The notes under the pieces: model-generated | What the model was told of the DNA's origin: nothing | The model's database searches: none | Seen by the model: the letters and a program-made list of their open reading frames with translations, nothing else | Part shown: positions 23,201 through 34,417 of the stretch, in pieces | Numbering within the stretch: position 1 is the first letter of the stretch | Layout of the letters: each line of letters opens with the position of its first letter | Made by a program: the position numbers and the translations under genes | Assembly: GCA_030248195.1 (NCBI GenBank) | Contig: JASAND010028151.1 | Coordinates: 1 to 64,000, forward strand | From: Trissonchulus latispiculum | Taxonomy: Eukaryota; Nematoda; Enoplea; Enoplida; Ironidae | Direction of reading: 5' to 3' | Length of the DNA: 64,000 nt

Positions 23201-26200
23201 ATGAAAAGACATTTTTGAAATTTTCTATGGAGCCTCAAAAGGTACCGCTTTTATACGTCCAGGAAGATTATGCTAGAACCGCTTTGCTATGAGTATGCTT
23301 TGTAGATTCTTGTAGATGGATCAGGGACCTTACTACAGTTTGCCTTTGTTGTATGCAAAATTAGAAACATCAGCACAATTCTTTGGTCCTACACAATTGA
23401 CAATAAAATCTTTCAAAATTTTCTGTGCTTGGGCTGGGCATTCACGGTTTCTTGACGTTTAGGATCTCAGGAGAATGATCTCTCCATAAATATAGAACCT
23501 GGCCTTTTTGAATGGTGTGGATGGTTCAAACCGCAGGTGCCAAAGTGGATGTCTCCAGAGGAGTTCTATGTAAGATCACATGCTTGTTTTGTGAATCTGG
23601 GTTACGTTGCAAAAGATTCTCCTAAGCTCAGCTTAGGTGCTCACTTAGGAGAATAGGGTTTCAAAAGAGTCTCCTCCAGGAGTGCTATACACCACTCCTA
23701 ACTTTTCTCCTAAGTTGTACATCTTTAGGAGCAGCGCTAGCTAAATTTAGGAGAAATCTTTTGAAACGGGCTTAGGAGGTCTCCAAACCTCCTCCTAGAC
23801 AGCTCCTAGACATCCTCCTAAGTACCCTCCTAGGAAGACACTTAGGAGAATCTTTTGCAACTCGCCCTGGCTTTTTGCTTCAGGGAGTTGCGTTGTTTTC
23901 AGTTTTCGGTACCCCCAGAATCCTTCCCAACATACGGAGATTCCCCCCAAAACAATAAGGTTTTGAGTGAAAGTTTCAAACATTTTCCGACTTTATAGAT
24001 TTTCTGTGTCGGGGACTGCGTCATGACGCAATTGTTACATTATTTTAGTTTACGCTGCCACTTGTGTTAGAAAGCTGTAGCTGTAGCTATGTAGCTCATT
24101 TTTGCGTTATATAAATGTAGCTTAACAATTTCTTAACTACCCAATTGTCGGGAAAATTGCAAAATCCTTCTCGAAAGAAAACCGACATTTTAGAAGCAGG
24201 ATTACGCAGAAAATTAGTAAAATACTAAAAGAATGTTTTCGGATAGTTTTCTCAAATGTCAACTTTCAACAAGTAAATTGTTTTCTGAAGAACGTCAATT
24301 TTATATTTAAAATAACCGTTGAGAGATCTTGCGATTTGTCTACACTTCCGAAGATTTACTATTTAGTTTCCGTTCTCATTCTATGCCCTTTAAAAATCTC
24401 GCTATCGGTAAAACGGGTTCGTTCTCGCCCATCTGTGTTTGTTATAGAGGCAATGAAAACAATTGTTTGTTTGTATGGATCTAGTTTTGTTCTTAGTGTC
24501 TTCAACGTTCCGTTACTGAATGCTACAGAATGAAGTGATTCGAAAATAAATACGTTTTTTGACGGCGCTACGAATTTTCAGGACCAGAACCTGAGAATTA
24601 ACACGGGCTATACTCCAGTTTATCGGCCAACTGAGCTTGATGTTAACGAGTCCATTGCCGACTATTACCAGCGCTCTTTCAAAGTTGTTCAGTCAATCAT
24701 GAAGAAACATTCCAAATCCGGTAGGATATCTTTATGATTTGCACTACTAACTATGATTATTGTAAAAAAATCAAGGTTGGGTACAGGGGCGGATCAACGG
24801 AGGGCGGCCGTCCCCCCCCCCGGTCGTGATTCGTAGGTAGGAAAATTAAGGAGAGAAAGGAAAAAGGGCAAGAAACCAAAAAATTTCGCGCCGCAAAAGA
24901 ATTTTCTTCTTTTTAACCGAATATTTATTGTGTTTATAAAGAAAAAGCTTAAAATGCATCCGATTTTTCAGAGAAAATTACCATTTTTGCCTAAAAATGT
25001 CAGGAATTTTAAAAAACTCTCAGGTCTTCAGTATGAAAAGAATTAAAGATCCGAAAACCGACTTTATTGCAAAAACAAAAAAATTTCTTAAACTTCTGGG
25101 GGTTTCCGCCCCCAGACCCCCCGACGAAAAAATTTTACCGCCCCCCGTCACCATATCCTGGATCCGCCAGTGGTTGCTTATAAACAGGGGCGCGTCCAGC
25201 ATTTTTTGAAACGGGGCGAATTCCCGTTTGAAAATGTTTTGCTTTCGCCAGTCGCTGGAGGGTTGGCGACCCCAGCAATCCCTGAGCGCTCCTATGTCTA
25301 TACGTTGCTGCTATGATCGAAGGCAGCACTTAGAATTGACGATAAGCTCTTCTTCTTCCTTAGCGGCTGGCAGAGCGTATCCGTATGGGGGAGCCTCCAC
25401 TTCCATGTCCAGCACACGTCTTAGCAAGGCGGATCACAAAGGGAAGCCCGGATAGGGCAGTAAAAGGGGTCCACTCTTTCGGAAGCATAATTTAAGGGCA
25501 GGAGGAATCCAGCTCCGACATGACTGAAGATAAAAACAGAAAGGGGAGGGATCACCCATGCCCCGGAGAATTAGTAACCATTTAGCGCCGATGACCAGAC
25601 GGATGTCAGGGGACACCTGTGGGGATCTGCTTTTGATGGGGTCCATGTCCATCGGATTTCCCACGGATGAGGGTCAATTGCCCCCACGATAAGCTCCAGC
25701 ATCTTTTGCACAAAAACGCGTTTACAGTACTAACATAATTTGTGTAGTTATACATTTTTCTGTAAATAGCAGAAAAAGTAGATAATTGTATATCGCTGCA
25801 CGTTTATGCTGCTAGCTCTAACAGTATAATGAATGATAAATATTCCAGTGTGCCAGAAGATACTAGATTTTAGAATAAAAGTAGTAAAATCTGTTGTTAT
25901 TGCTGTTGTAATTATTGTTGTTGTTGCTGTTGTTGTTTAGGCGAAACGATCCTTTTCGTAGCGCATGGGGCCTCCCTGGACACGTGCAGTCGCCAACTGA
26001 TTGGCTTAGAGCCTAGATCAGTTCAAGAGTTTTATGCTGTGCTTCATCGAACGCCATATCTCTCTGTTGCCGCCCTACAGGAAGATGTGAGTAGCCATAG
26101 TGGACCCAGTGCTGGTTCTGGTCATCAGAGTCAAAATAATGCTCGGCGATGGTTCATCACAGATCCCCCAGTACTACCACTGATACATCATGGGAATGAT

Positions 26201-26242
26201 GGTTATGACTGGAAGGTTGGTTGTTCTCGCTATTTGTTGTAA
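20054..26242 (+). CDS. UBASH3: UBASH3/STS-like histidine phosphatase (PGM domain)
   Basis: Histidine-phosphatase (phosphoglycerate mutase fold) domain of the UBASH3/STS family. Vertebrate members dephosphorylate phosphotyrosine proteins; insect relatives act on ecdysteroid phosphates. Six exons (20054-20204, 20822-20944, 22756-22848, 23463-23569, 24582-24720, 25941-26242) join in phase into 304 codons plus stop. Catalytic elements are all present: LLVRHGERVDF (nucleophile His), VSPAYRCIQT (Arg), NIEPGLFEW (Glu), LFVAHGASLD (second His). Family signatures include STNMPRSLPKRKDGYRNY, YRPTELDVNESIADYYQRS and the C-terminal ITDPPVLPL. The PGM domain is complete. The UBA, 2H-esterase and SH3 domains of full-length UBASH3 were not found upstream. 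The chosen ATG is preceded by CACCTTCTCAG, which could be a 3' splice site, so either this is a PGM-only protein or earlier exons lie upstream. Confidence 0.93.
20205..22024. other. UBASH3-like introns 1-2, no other gene
   Basis: Contains, besides exon 20822-20944, a copy of the dispersed G-rich repeat at 21235-21335 preceded by TTCCGGCGAAGCCGGAAAA at 21189, and a C/G-rich patch near 20640-20700. No further element borders recognised. Confidence 0.5.
20822..20944 (+). CDS. UBASH3: UBASH3-like exon 2
   Basis: Acceptor AATTTAG, donor GTAG/GTAAGT. It encodes KYERFSTNMPRSLPKRKDG and then PLTEIGYLQAKLVG, the conserved stretch after the RHG motif in this family. Confidence 0.92.
22025..22735. mobile_element. 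MITE with AAGCCCGGTTCATACTT ends and GTCCGTTT arrays
   Basis: Inverted ends AAGCCCGGTTCATACTT and AAGTATGAACCGGGCTT. The left end is followed by many TCCGTTTGTCCG repeats (22044-22175), the right preceded by CGGACAAACGGAC repeats (22497-22715). No coding capacity: open frames here are low-complexity repeat translation. It ends 20 bases before UBASH3-like exon 3. Confidence 0.88.
22756..22848 (+). CDS. UBASH3: UBASH3-like exon 3 (SPAYRCIQT)
   Basis: Acceptor TATTTTCAG, donor AAAG/GTTGGT. It encodes GRAIKDSGVSIDAVYVSPAY and then RCIQTCVGLLK, containing the catalytic Arg. A MITE ends only 20 bases before this exon. Confidence 0.92.
23463..23569 (+). CDS. UBASH3: UBASH3-like exon 4 (EPGLFEW)
   Basis: Acceptor GACGTTTAG, donor TAT/GTAAGA. 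It encodes GSQENDLSINIEPGLFEW and WFKPQVPKWMSPEEFY, with the acid/base Glu typical of the family. Confidence 0.92.
23606..23861. mobile_element. 256-bp MITE, GTTGCAAAAGATTCTCCTAAG ends
   Basis: Near-perfect TIRs GTTGCAAAAGATTCTCCTAA and TTAGGAGAATCTTTTGCAAC. The interior is almost entirely CTCCTAAG/CTTAGGAG motifs in both directions, giving a self-complementary element. It starts 37 bases after the donor of UBASH3-like exon 4. Confidence 0.88.
24582..24720 (+). CDS. UBASH3: UBASH3-like exon 5
   Basis: Acceptor ATTTTCAG, donor TCCG/GTAGGA. It encodes DQNLRINTGYTPVYRPTEL and ESIADYYQRSFKVVQSIMKK, the helix region before the second catalytic His. Confidence 0.92.
24784..25172. mobile_element. 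Short hAT-like MITE (CAGGGGCGGATC ends)
   Basis: Left CAGGGGCGGATC and right GATCCGCCAGTG, flanked by GTTGGGTA and GTTGCTTA (6 of 8 match, an aged 8-bp TSD). The interior contains a GGGGGTTTCCGCCCCCAGACC hairpin at 25098. It lies in the last UBASH3-like intron. Confidence 0.7.
25186..25700. repeat. Probable hAT-type element end and unknown repeat body
   Basis: Begins CAGGGGCGCGTCCAGCATTT, resembling the end of the element at 50796 (CAGGGGCGCACCCAGG). The matching right end was not found. 25430-25450 resembles 8810-8830. Confidence 0.4.
25941..26242 (+). CDS. UBASH3: UBASH3-like last exon (VAHGASLD)
   Basis: The acceptor is TTGTTTAG at the end of a GTT-rich microsatellite, which forms the pyrimidine-rich tract. 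It encodes GETILFVAHGASLDTCSRQL through PPVLPLIHHGNDGYDWK to a TAA stop. The linker SSHSGPSAGSGHQSQNN, between HRTPYLSV and RRWFITDPP, is Ser/Gly/Gln-rich and looks lineage-specific. Confidence 0.93.
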
Positions 26243-27411
26243 GGATGCGGCCCAACTTGCTTCCCAGATGTTGCTCTCCCTCATGGTATTTTGGGCTTTT
26301 CCCGCTCTGATGCCTACCACTACTGCAGTTTGCACATTGTTTTGACCTAATGTACGTATACATACACATTCTCAGGGAACTGTACACTAACATGTACATA
26401 CAATTTGATTTAAGATGCAAATTTCTATACAAATACGAATTTTCGCTTCGAATTTTCGGGCTACAATCCCCGGTAGGATAACAATATTATTCGACATTGG
26501 CACCTACTTTATTCTGGGAGTATCGTTACATAATGGCAATAAAGGCGATCTGGGGGCATACTCTTCTTAACATAATGAATTCTTGGTTCTAGTGTTGCCG
26601 AGGGTATCTGATAGCCACAATCTTGAGTGTTTTCTCGGAAACCGGAGGTTTTCTCCGTCGCATTGTCCAAATTGCTAAGAAATCTTCTACACTTTATGTA
26701 TGTGTTGACTTTATGGTTTTCAGTGATCTACAATTCATATTTTTTAAATTTTGTAGGTTTTAAAATCTCATGGCCAGCGCAAGAAGGATTAAATAAATCT
26801 TGTAAGTCAGCTATTTTGAAATCTTTTAGTTGAAATGTCCGTTCTTGCTTTTGTTATGTGTTTCTGTACGTACTTATTTATTTTCGAATGTTTGATTTTT
26901 ATCTGTCTGCGTACGAAGAGTTTTTAAATAAAGACCGTTTTGTGGTTTCATTGATAGATGTAGCGTTTGTGGCCACTAGCGGAGATATACGAGGGCAGCT
27001 CCGAAACAAGAGCGCAGAGCGCACATTACGCTACGCTAAAGCTACCCAATTCAGTGCTAGCTAACTTCTATTGTATAGCTGTAATACTAAAGAGATCATA
27101 TTTAATTCACGCATATGGTCAACGGTCAACGACCGGTCAATTGGCTTTGCCGTTGCCCGGCCAAGCCAACTGGTCCGGAAATTCTTGACCAAGGCCAATG
27201 GCTTGGCAATTGGCATTGCCCGCACAGGCCAACGTCTAACACTAGTTTGAGGGCGGAGCCCTCCAGAAGCTGAGAAATTTTTTGGAAATCGAGATAAGAC
27301 TGGAATTCTGAGTTGCTAAACTTCACTACCGTATTCTCGCTCTTAAGAGAACATGTTTGAATGAACATTCATGTAAAACATGAACAAAAATGTTAATTTT
27401 TCTGATTTCAC
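26243..27411. other. Downstream of the UBASH3-like gene, no gene
   Basis: 3' flank of the phosphatase gene; includes GCCAATTGGC-type partial palindromes at 27120-27240 and a short GAGGGCGGAGCCCTCC hairpin at 27248. No coding exon recognised. Confidence 0.45.
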
Positions 27412-28659
27412 TTAAGGGGGGGTCCATCGTGAAACATTTTCAGATCACGGATTTCGCTCATTTTCACACAATATAGCCACATATGTCGTACATATCAAGT
27501 TTAAATTTTGAGTTTCGTTCAGTTCTCCGTAAGTTACGAGCCATTGCTTGATTGTAATTTGAATATCAGCGAAAATGAGGGTGCTGCTCCCAACTGAAGC
27601 AAATTTTCGCAAAATGAATTTCAGGTTTTTAGTTTATTTTGTTATATACACTTAGTAACCATTAATACAAACATTTTCGCACAGTTTCAATCCAGATGAA
27701 CATGATCAGAAGCTTCCTTAAAGGATTTTTCAGAGAAACAAGGCCCCGGTTCCCTCAGAATGTAATGAAATCTTTAACAGCGCTTATCTTAAAATAGAAG
27801 CATTTCCGAGCCATAGCTCTATGAGAAAAATTCATTCCTGCACTGAGAGCTTTCGATTGATATATAATATGCAATATTTTAAAAAATTTGAAAAATCACT
27901 GTTTTGTGAAATTCGGGGTCTGAGGGTCCCGAATGGCGCGCTGAAACGAACTGGACAAAGCTGTCTGCATAATTCTTGCTACAAATTGATCCTAAGGCAT
28001 GAATAAGTATGATGAAATGCAAGAAAAGGGAATTTTGCAATATGGCCTGGTCATAAAATGCCTGTCTTTCTAAAAACAGGAATTTTCACAATTCTGTAGA
28101 AAAAAGCGAATTTCTGCGCCAAAAAAATCTTGACACTGGCAAAAGATTCCAAGTAACATTTGGTATCGTTTGAAAGCTTTATTCATATACTGTGTCACTG
28201 TGGAATTAGAATTTTTAGTTAGGACCTGTATTTTTTATAATACGCAGTCAAACTTAATGACCCCCATTTTTGGTCACCAAAACGACAGAATTTAGCGGTT
28301 TTCGACAGTTCGCTAACTTCAAAAATTCATTACAATTTTTTGAAGGCCTAACTCAAAATTCTAATCCCACAGTGGCACAGTATCTGGTTAGAGGTTTAAA
28401 ACGATACCAAATGTTACCCGGTATCCTTCACCAGTTTCGAGATTTTTTTGGCGCAGAATTATAATCGACACTTTTCGATTTCCTATGTTTATCACATGTA
28501 TACCTCTGCTTTGAGGTGAATTTTCTCAACAACCATAAGAGATTCTACTTAAATTTTATAAACTCGTTAAAATATACCACTTGGACAATAAAATATGTGA
28601 AAATGAGAAAAATTGGAGATGGTCGAAAAAATGACCCCAAAGTGGACCCCCCCCCTTAA
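27412..28659. mobile_element. TTAA-bounded (piggyBac-like) MITE, copy 1
   Basis: Bounded by TTAA at 27412 and 28656 with inverted ends GGGGGGGTCCA. A reverse-complement copy lies at 50781-52899, alignable along the whole length, including a 61-codon frame at 27821-28006 matching 52306-52491. TTAA duplication is the hallmark of piggyBac and some other superfamilies. No transposase. Confidence 0.85.
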
Positions 28660-28673
28660 GAGAACATGCTCAC

Positions 28674-29659
28674 TTAAGGTCGTGCACCCCTTACGTGCAG
28701 ATATAGTTGCAGAAAGTGCAATTATTGCCCGATTTCATTCAAATTTTCAGAAAATACATCGAGAATGATAATAAACGTCCTGTAAAAACGCCAGCTTCAT
28801 ACCGCTCATGTACCGTGAGAAACAAAAATTTGAAGTTCTAGAACTATATATAGAAAATTATGCCCAGCGACTATAATCATTTTAAAACTTATTATGTGCT
28901 CTACAACTTTGCTTTTAGACATAAGTCTTTAGCTCGTATCGTTTTTGAGCAGTGAATTTTTGAACACTTTTTGCTCGAAAATTGGTTATTTTTGACTGGA
29001 TCTTGCTGAAAACAGTTTTCGTCGAATTGGAGTCAGTGCACACTACAAGCGTATGCAAGTTTATACTCAAATTAAAGAGCCTCAAAAGAGGCACAAATTA
29101 GGTTAATTAGAGCCCTGTACACTGAATGAGTCTAAAGTTCTGGGCGAATAACTGATTTTGTCAAATTGCGGCCAAAATTTTTTGACCGACGATTCCTCCA
29201 CAACCAATGGGTGGATCTAAAAGATATACTACACATAGTATGTTTGGACAATTTGCCCGGGGCGGTTTTTTATTTTTCTTTTTATCAGCCTCCAATCAAG
29301 AGCAATGATTTTCAAAGTTGGATAAAATGCCAAATTTTCAGAAAATGCTCAATTGCTGCATACTAAACGATATTTTGACAAAATCAAAAAACCGTCCCTG
29401 GCAAATTATCTCAGAAACACAATGGAAACGATCATTTTCTTGTTGCGTAAAAATTTTCCAGAAAAAACTTGGTCAAAAATTGGGGCTATGTATGGTAAGT
29501 TTGCGACCAATACAAACCAGGTAGACACGTTTCAATGACACCAAACGACGCAGAAGATGTAGAGCTTCATTTTGATATGTGGCTCAATTTATAGCTCCCA
29601 ATATTGAGTAAGTTATAGCTTTTCAAAGTGGACTGAATGTAAGGGAAGTGCGACCTTAA
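28674..29659. mobile_element. TTAA-bounded MITE, second family
   Basis: TTAA at 28674 and 29656. The ends read TTAAGGTCGTGCACCCCTTAC and the complement of TTAAGGTCGCACTTCCCTTAC. No recognisable protein: interior frames 29166-29366 and 29318-29524 do not match a family I know. Confidence 0.8.
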
Positions 29660-29785
29660 GAGAACATGTTCCCTTAAGTGAATGTCCGGTACCACTAAGA
29701 GGCATTCTTATTGTAACCACAATTTTCAGGGAATTCTTTCAAAAACAATTTTTCAAATAATGCTTCAGCACTTTTCCGATTTCAC

Positions 29786-30200
29786 TTAAGGTGCTGGTTT
29801 CCTTTCGGGTATTTTTGACTCATACGGCTTTAATCGTTTACGTAAATAGCTAAAACTTACTAAATAACCTATTTCCGTGCTCTTTAACATTCTGGGACCA
29901 GTCCCGGATTCTTAGGTCAAAAGATAAGAAAGTTTTGGTTTTTGGCCTTAGGCTCCCAGTAGGTAGACAAAACATGGAATTGGTTGTTATGGCTGGAAAG
30001 AGGACATGAAAATGAACATTTTTGCTTTTACAACCTTTGAGCTATCTCCAGTGGTTGAGTCAGTATAAGCAAAAAACTGTTTTGAGGGTCAAAAATTGCC
30101 ATTTTCGAGGAAATCAGTTTTTTCAAAATTACTACCAAACCTTGCGAACAATTTTATTCCATTCCCCGATTTCACAATATCCCGTTGACATTATATACCT
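29786..30200 (+). mobile_element. TTAA-type element fragment, third family
   Basis: Starts TTAAGGTGCTGGTTTCCTTTCG. The following 360 bases (GGGACCAGTCCCG, GGTTGTTATGGCTGGAAAGA, CCATTTTCGAGG) match 55815-56183 in reverse complement. The right end was not located. Confidence 0.65.
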
Positions 30201-32497
30201 CCCGTGAGACTCAAACCCATGCACGACATTTTGCCACGAGGAAAAGGCTCTGCCAGTCAATATGTGCCCATATCCTATAATTGCCGAATTCTGGAAACCA
30301 GCAAACATCTTTTCTCGTTTCTAAAAGTCGGCACCACCCAGCCGCATTATTTCTAATAGCAGCTTTCTTTACAATAAGCAAAAACCATTTTTAAGGATTT
30401 TACGTTAGACTTTCGTGTTCACGATAAATGCGCTTGTTTGTACCACTGGTAATGAGTTAATTTCGCAAACATTTTGTTGAAAAATACACACAAAAAACAA
30501 CATTTTACAGAAATTGAAAAACTCACAGGCTTTGTTGCCATATCCGATGCTTTTTCCGAAATTTTAAAGTTTAATTAAATTCGATCATAAATGCATTTTC
30601 TGAAACAGTGAACGTGCAGGCAACGTTACCTTTAACCTTCCTCGTACATGCTTCTCCACGTTTTTGTAAAACATTTTACATAGGTTTGCGCTGCGGTCTT
30701 ACAAAGTTTTGTTGGCTTTCTTCTCTAGAAGGCCGCGTTAAAAACTTTGAAAACCACACTTTTCCCTGGAAAATGCACTGAAAGCACAATGTCCGATTTT
30801 TAAAAGTCCCTGGTGCAAACACGAAACTTTTGATCGAAACCAGATCAAATTTCCTGCTACCATATTAAACATGAAAGCTAAATACAAATTAATGACTACA
30901 AGCCGTCCTTCGGCAATTTCTGCGTTCTGACGATTGCACAATTCAGTTTTTCAGCTATCGTAAAAGAAGAAATGCGAAAATTGAAAGAGAGTTCCATCAA
31001 ACCATTAGCAGAAAAAGCAAAACATTTTCCAAAAATAAGTGAGACATATTAGACTTCAATTTTGCATGCAATCCTCTTATTGAAGCTTTTTTTGCAAGTG
31101 GCCCACCACTATTAGGCACGCACTGCGGTCCGTAAGTGGTCCTCCCCGCAGACCGCAGTCAAGAGGCGGAGAGAAGAAGATCACGGACAGAAAACGTGAT
31201 CCCCGAGCAAGCTACCGTATGGTTATTTCAGTCACTCCCAAGGCAACTACATTCGTTTTTCCGAATGCAGCTGTCCCCCGCATGGCAATAGCAACTAGAT
31301 AGGCTGAAAACTGAATTGAAAGCCCGCTCGAAAGGCAAAAAAGGGAAAAAAGTGTGGCTGCAGAAATGGAGTCGGTAGGACAGCGAGCACTAAGACAGGA
31401 TAGTAGGAAATATACGGTCTGTTAGGAGGGCGTCCCCTCACGAATCTAACATGAAACTGTAATGCTGAATTAATTGCAAAGGTATTCACTAACATCACTG
31501 CCTCGCTATACGCAATACTCGCTACCTGAGCAAGACTTTGCAAGAAAGTTACTTAAAGAATTTCTTTTAATCCGAAACGATAACGTAGTTGTTAAAATGA
31601 TTTTACAGGTTAAGATGCACAGCTTACACAGGGGGACCTTTTTCACCCCCTATGTTGACTGCTCTCTTAACCATGGCAGCAAAATTAACTTACCTAAATT
31701 AACTCAACTTATTCCATAACTTAGCTTTAAAGATGGCTGCAATCGGCCTTGATCGCATGTGGACGAGGAAATCTGTCGTTTTACAGTCGTAGACTACTGT
31801 TCTATGCTAGCCAATAAATGTGAAGGTTGTCTGTCAGCACAAATTTCATAAAAACCGGCAAAACATTGTAGATTCGTTTCTAGTTATGTAGGTTACCCAC
31901 TTATTTCAGATATATAATTGACTTTTATTCAGTCGGATCTCTGAATAGTTTGTAGAAGGGTGTTACATGTCTCAGCAAAAAACTCAGAAAATTTTCTATT
32001 TAATTTGTTTCGCATGTACTGTGAAGCATATTTAAAGACATCTTCCACGATTTACAAACTGTTTAATTCACTGCTTATATTAAAATTCTTAAAAGTCAGT
32101 AAACTTATCTTTCTATACGCAGCCATCCTCCAACGTAGCAGATCAAAACTCTTTATATGTAAATTCTTATTGAAGCTTTTCTGCACAAAAGAAAAACGCT
32201 TTAGTTTAAGCCTCTAATAAATGTGTACATTGCTCAACTATTTTGAACATGTACGTATAACCTTATGAGAGTAACAGACTTGCCGCATAAATAAGGCAGG
32301 TTTCATAAAATGCATTATCTCGCTAAGCAATTCTCAGCAATGCCATTCTCGGCAAAGCTAACTATGACTTTTAGTCTTTCTCGACAATGCAAGTAACAAG
32401 CATTAACATTTCTCGGCAATGCAATTCTCGGCAATACCTTTCTCAGCAATGTGCATTCTCGGCATTGAAGATACCCCTCTCTTAAGTGGGTGTTCCC
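30200..32497. other. No gene; repeat remnants
   Basis: No exon recognised. Contains an imperfect inverted patch near 31125-31160 (GCACTGCGGTC / GACCGCAGTC) and TCTCGGCAATGC sub-repeats at 32330-32470, related to the 14.7-15.4 kb array. Two TTAA sites (32482, 32498) precede the next element. Confidence 0.45.
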
Positions 32498-33776
32498 TTA
32501 AGGTGGTGATTCCTTTTGGAGACATCAACTTTGAAATATTATTACTCAACCATTACTTGGAATTAAGAAGCCATTCTTATATCAAAATGCAGCTTAACAT
32601 TTGCTCTTTCTAATGAATACAACGAAACTAACTTTAGTTCTTGGAAATTATTTTACTGCATTTTCGAAGTAATTTAATTTTCCAGATTTTTTGTAGACTA
32701 AAGTAAATTTTTTCGTGAGGCATCGGCCACATCATCCGATTCCACTATCAAATAGCTGGGGACCCTTTTTTAGTTATTATGAAACCGGTCTTCGTTATAA
32801 AGAAATTAGCTAAAATGTTTGCGCAACCTGGATTTTGCCTACTTTCCCAAACTTTGGCAAGCGACCACTTTAGCTAGAAAGCAGCAATCGGGACAACTAA
32901 AAAAGGGGTCCCTGGGTATTTTAGCGTAAAACACGTCCAGTAAGTAGCAACCATCTAGCTTGCATAGTAAATGCTCCACAATCGCTGGAAAAAATTTGGT
33001 CATGTTTTTGCAAAAACTACATTTTCTATGATAGCAGCGCATGGGGTAGCAGTTAACACGTTCACTACTAATACCATTTTTGGTTAATTACTTCATAGAC
33101 TAATATTATTTTAGTATATATACATTCACAAACAAAAGTATAAACAATGCAGGCATAATTCCCTCTTATGGTGCAATTTTGCGAAATTTTGCCTTTCCCG
33201 TACACTAAAAGCCGCATGAATGTTTTGCTTCGCAGACTAAAAAATTTTTCGTCTCTGTAAACTACATGCTAACCTGACCCACCGGTGGGTCAGCAGTCTG
33301 TCAGTAGGAATCGGGCTGACCCACCGGTGGGTCAGTAGTGCTGAACGTAGATTATAATGTCACGGATAATCGGTCTCGACGAGACCTTCAAATTGACACC
33401 CGTAGTTTAATTTTACGGCTTACATTGCTCATGAAATGGAGCATTATCTGATTTCTGCAAAAATGACAAGTTTTCAACGCCAAAATAGGAAAATCGACTA
33501 TAGCTCACGATAGCGAAAAGCTAGAAAGGTACTTCAAAAAGCAAACATGTAGAGCTCAACAGGATCTTTCGAATGAATATACTAGCTCTACAGCATCTGC
33601 CTAACTGTCAAAAATTGACAAAAACCACTCTGAACGGAGACGTCAAATTTTTGAAGCGGGATTGCGCGGAGGGTGTTAGAATGCTAAAAGAATTTATTTT
33701 TAAAAGTTTCATCAAATTTCATCTTGATATAAACCGTCAATCAACAATATGTGCCCAAAAGGAATCACAACCTTAG
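32498..33776. mobile_element. TTAA-type element, GGTGGTGATTCCTTTTGG ends
   Basis: Left TTAAGGTGGTGATTCCTTTT, right complement AAAAGGAATCACAACCTTAG (33757-33775); the right TTAA has mutated to CTTA. The interior contains the duplicated CTGACCCACCGGTGGGTCAG palindromes at 33275 and 33313. No transposase. Confidence 0.75.
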
Positions 33777-34417
33777 GCGCGAGAATACGGTAATGCAATT
33801 GTGAAACTGCATTTCGAAATTCTTAAATTTGGAATGAAATCGTACCAATAAACAAACAAGTGTTTAGTGCTGTTCATAACAAATAAACGTGTGTTATAGC
33901 TCAAAGGCAAAAACAACGAAGCCTTATCGCAATTCGCACTGCTCCATGAAGTATTAAATGAACCGAAAAATTTGAATATTCGGCTTCGGCTAGGCTAGAC
34001 AGTAACGAAAAATGAATTAATAAATGAATTAATGCTCTCTATGTCGCTTTCTGTTGTCAGAAGTTCCGAGTGAGCTTTATGATTGAGCTCTATGTGGCTT
34101 TAGGCAGCCAAAACCCGAAGGAGTCAAACTCAGTGACAAGACAATATAAAACTAACTTCCCGCAATGTTATTAAAGTTATATAGTCGTCCATTTTCGCTG
34201 TACAGTTCAAGCTTCAGTTTCAGTGTCCGGCAAAAATGTCAGTTTGATCGGCAATCCAAAAAATTTTATACAACTTCTGCTTTGGGACCTGGAACAACAA
34301 GTTAATCATTTACTCCAAGTTGAAATTAATTCTCAAAATTATAGTTTTAACCGATATGTTAAATTGTACTCTTGGTTAAATTAGTATTTTGGTATTTTAA
34401 TATCGTACTAGGCGTAC
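33777..34417. other. No gene seen
   Basis: AT-rich sequence with no supported exon, repeat border or RNA gene. Confidence 0.4.

Noticed and set aside
27821..28006. 61-codon frame conserved in the inverse copy (52306-52491)
   Set aside because: Both are copies of the same MITE; conservation reflects shared ancestry. Many replacements and no upstream gene context.
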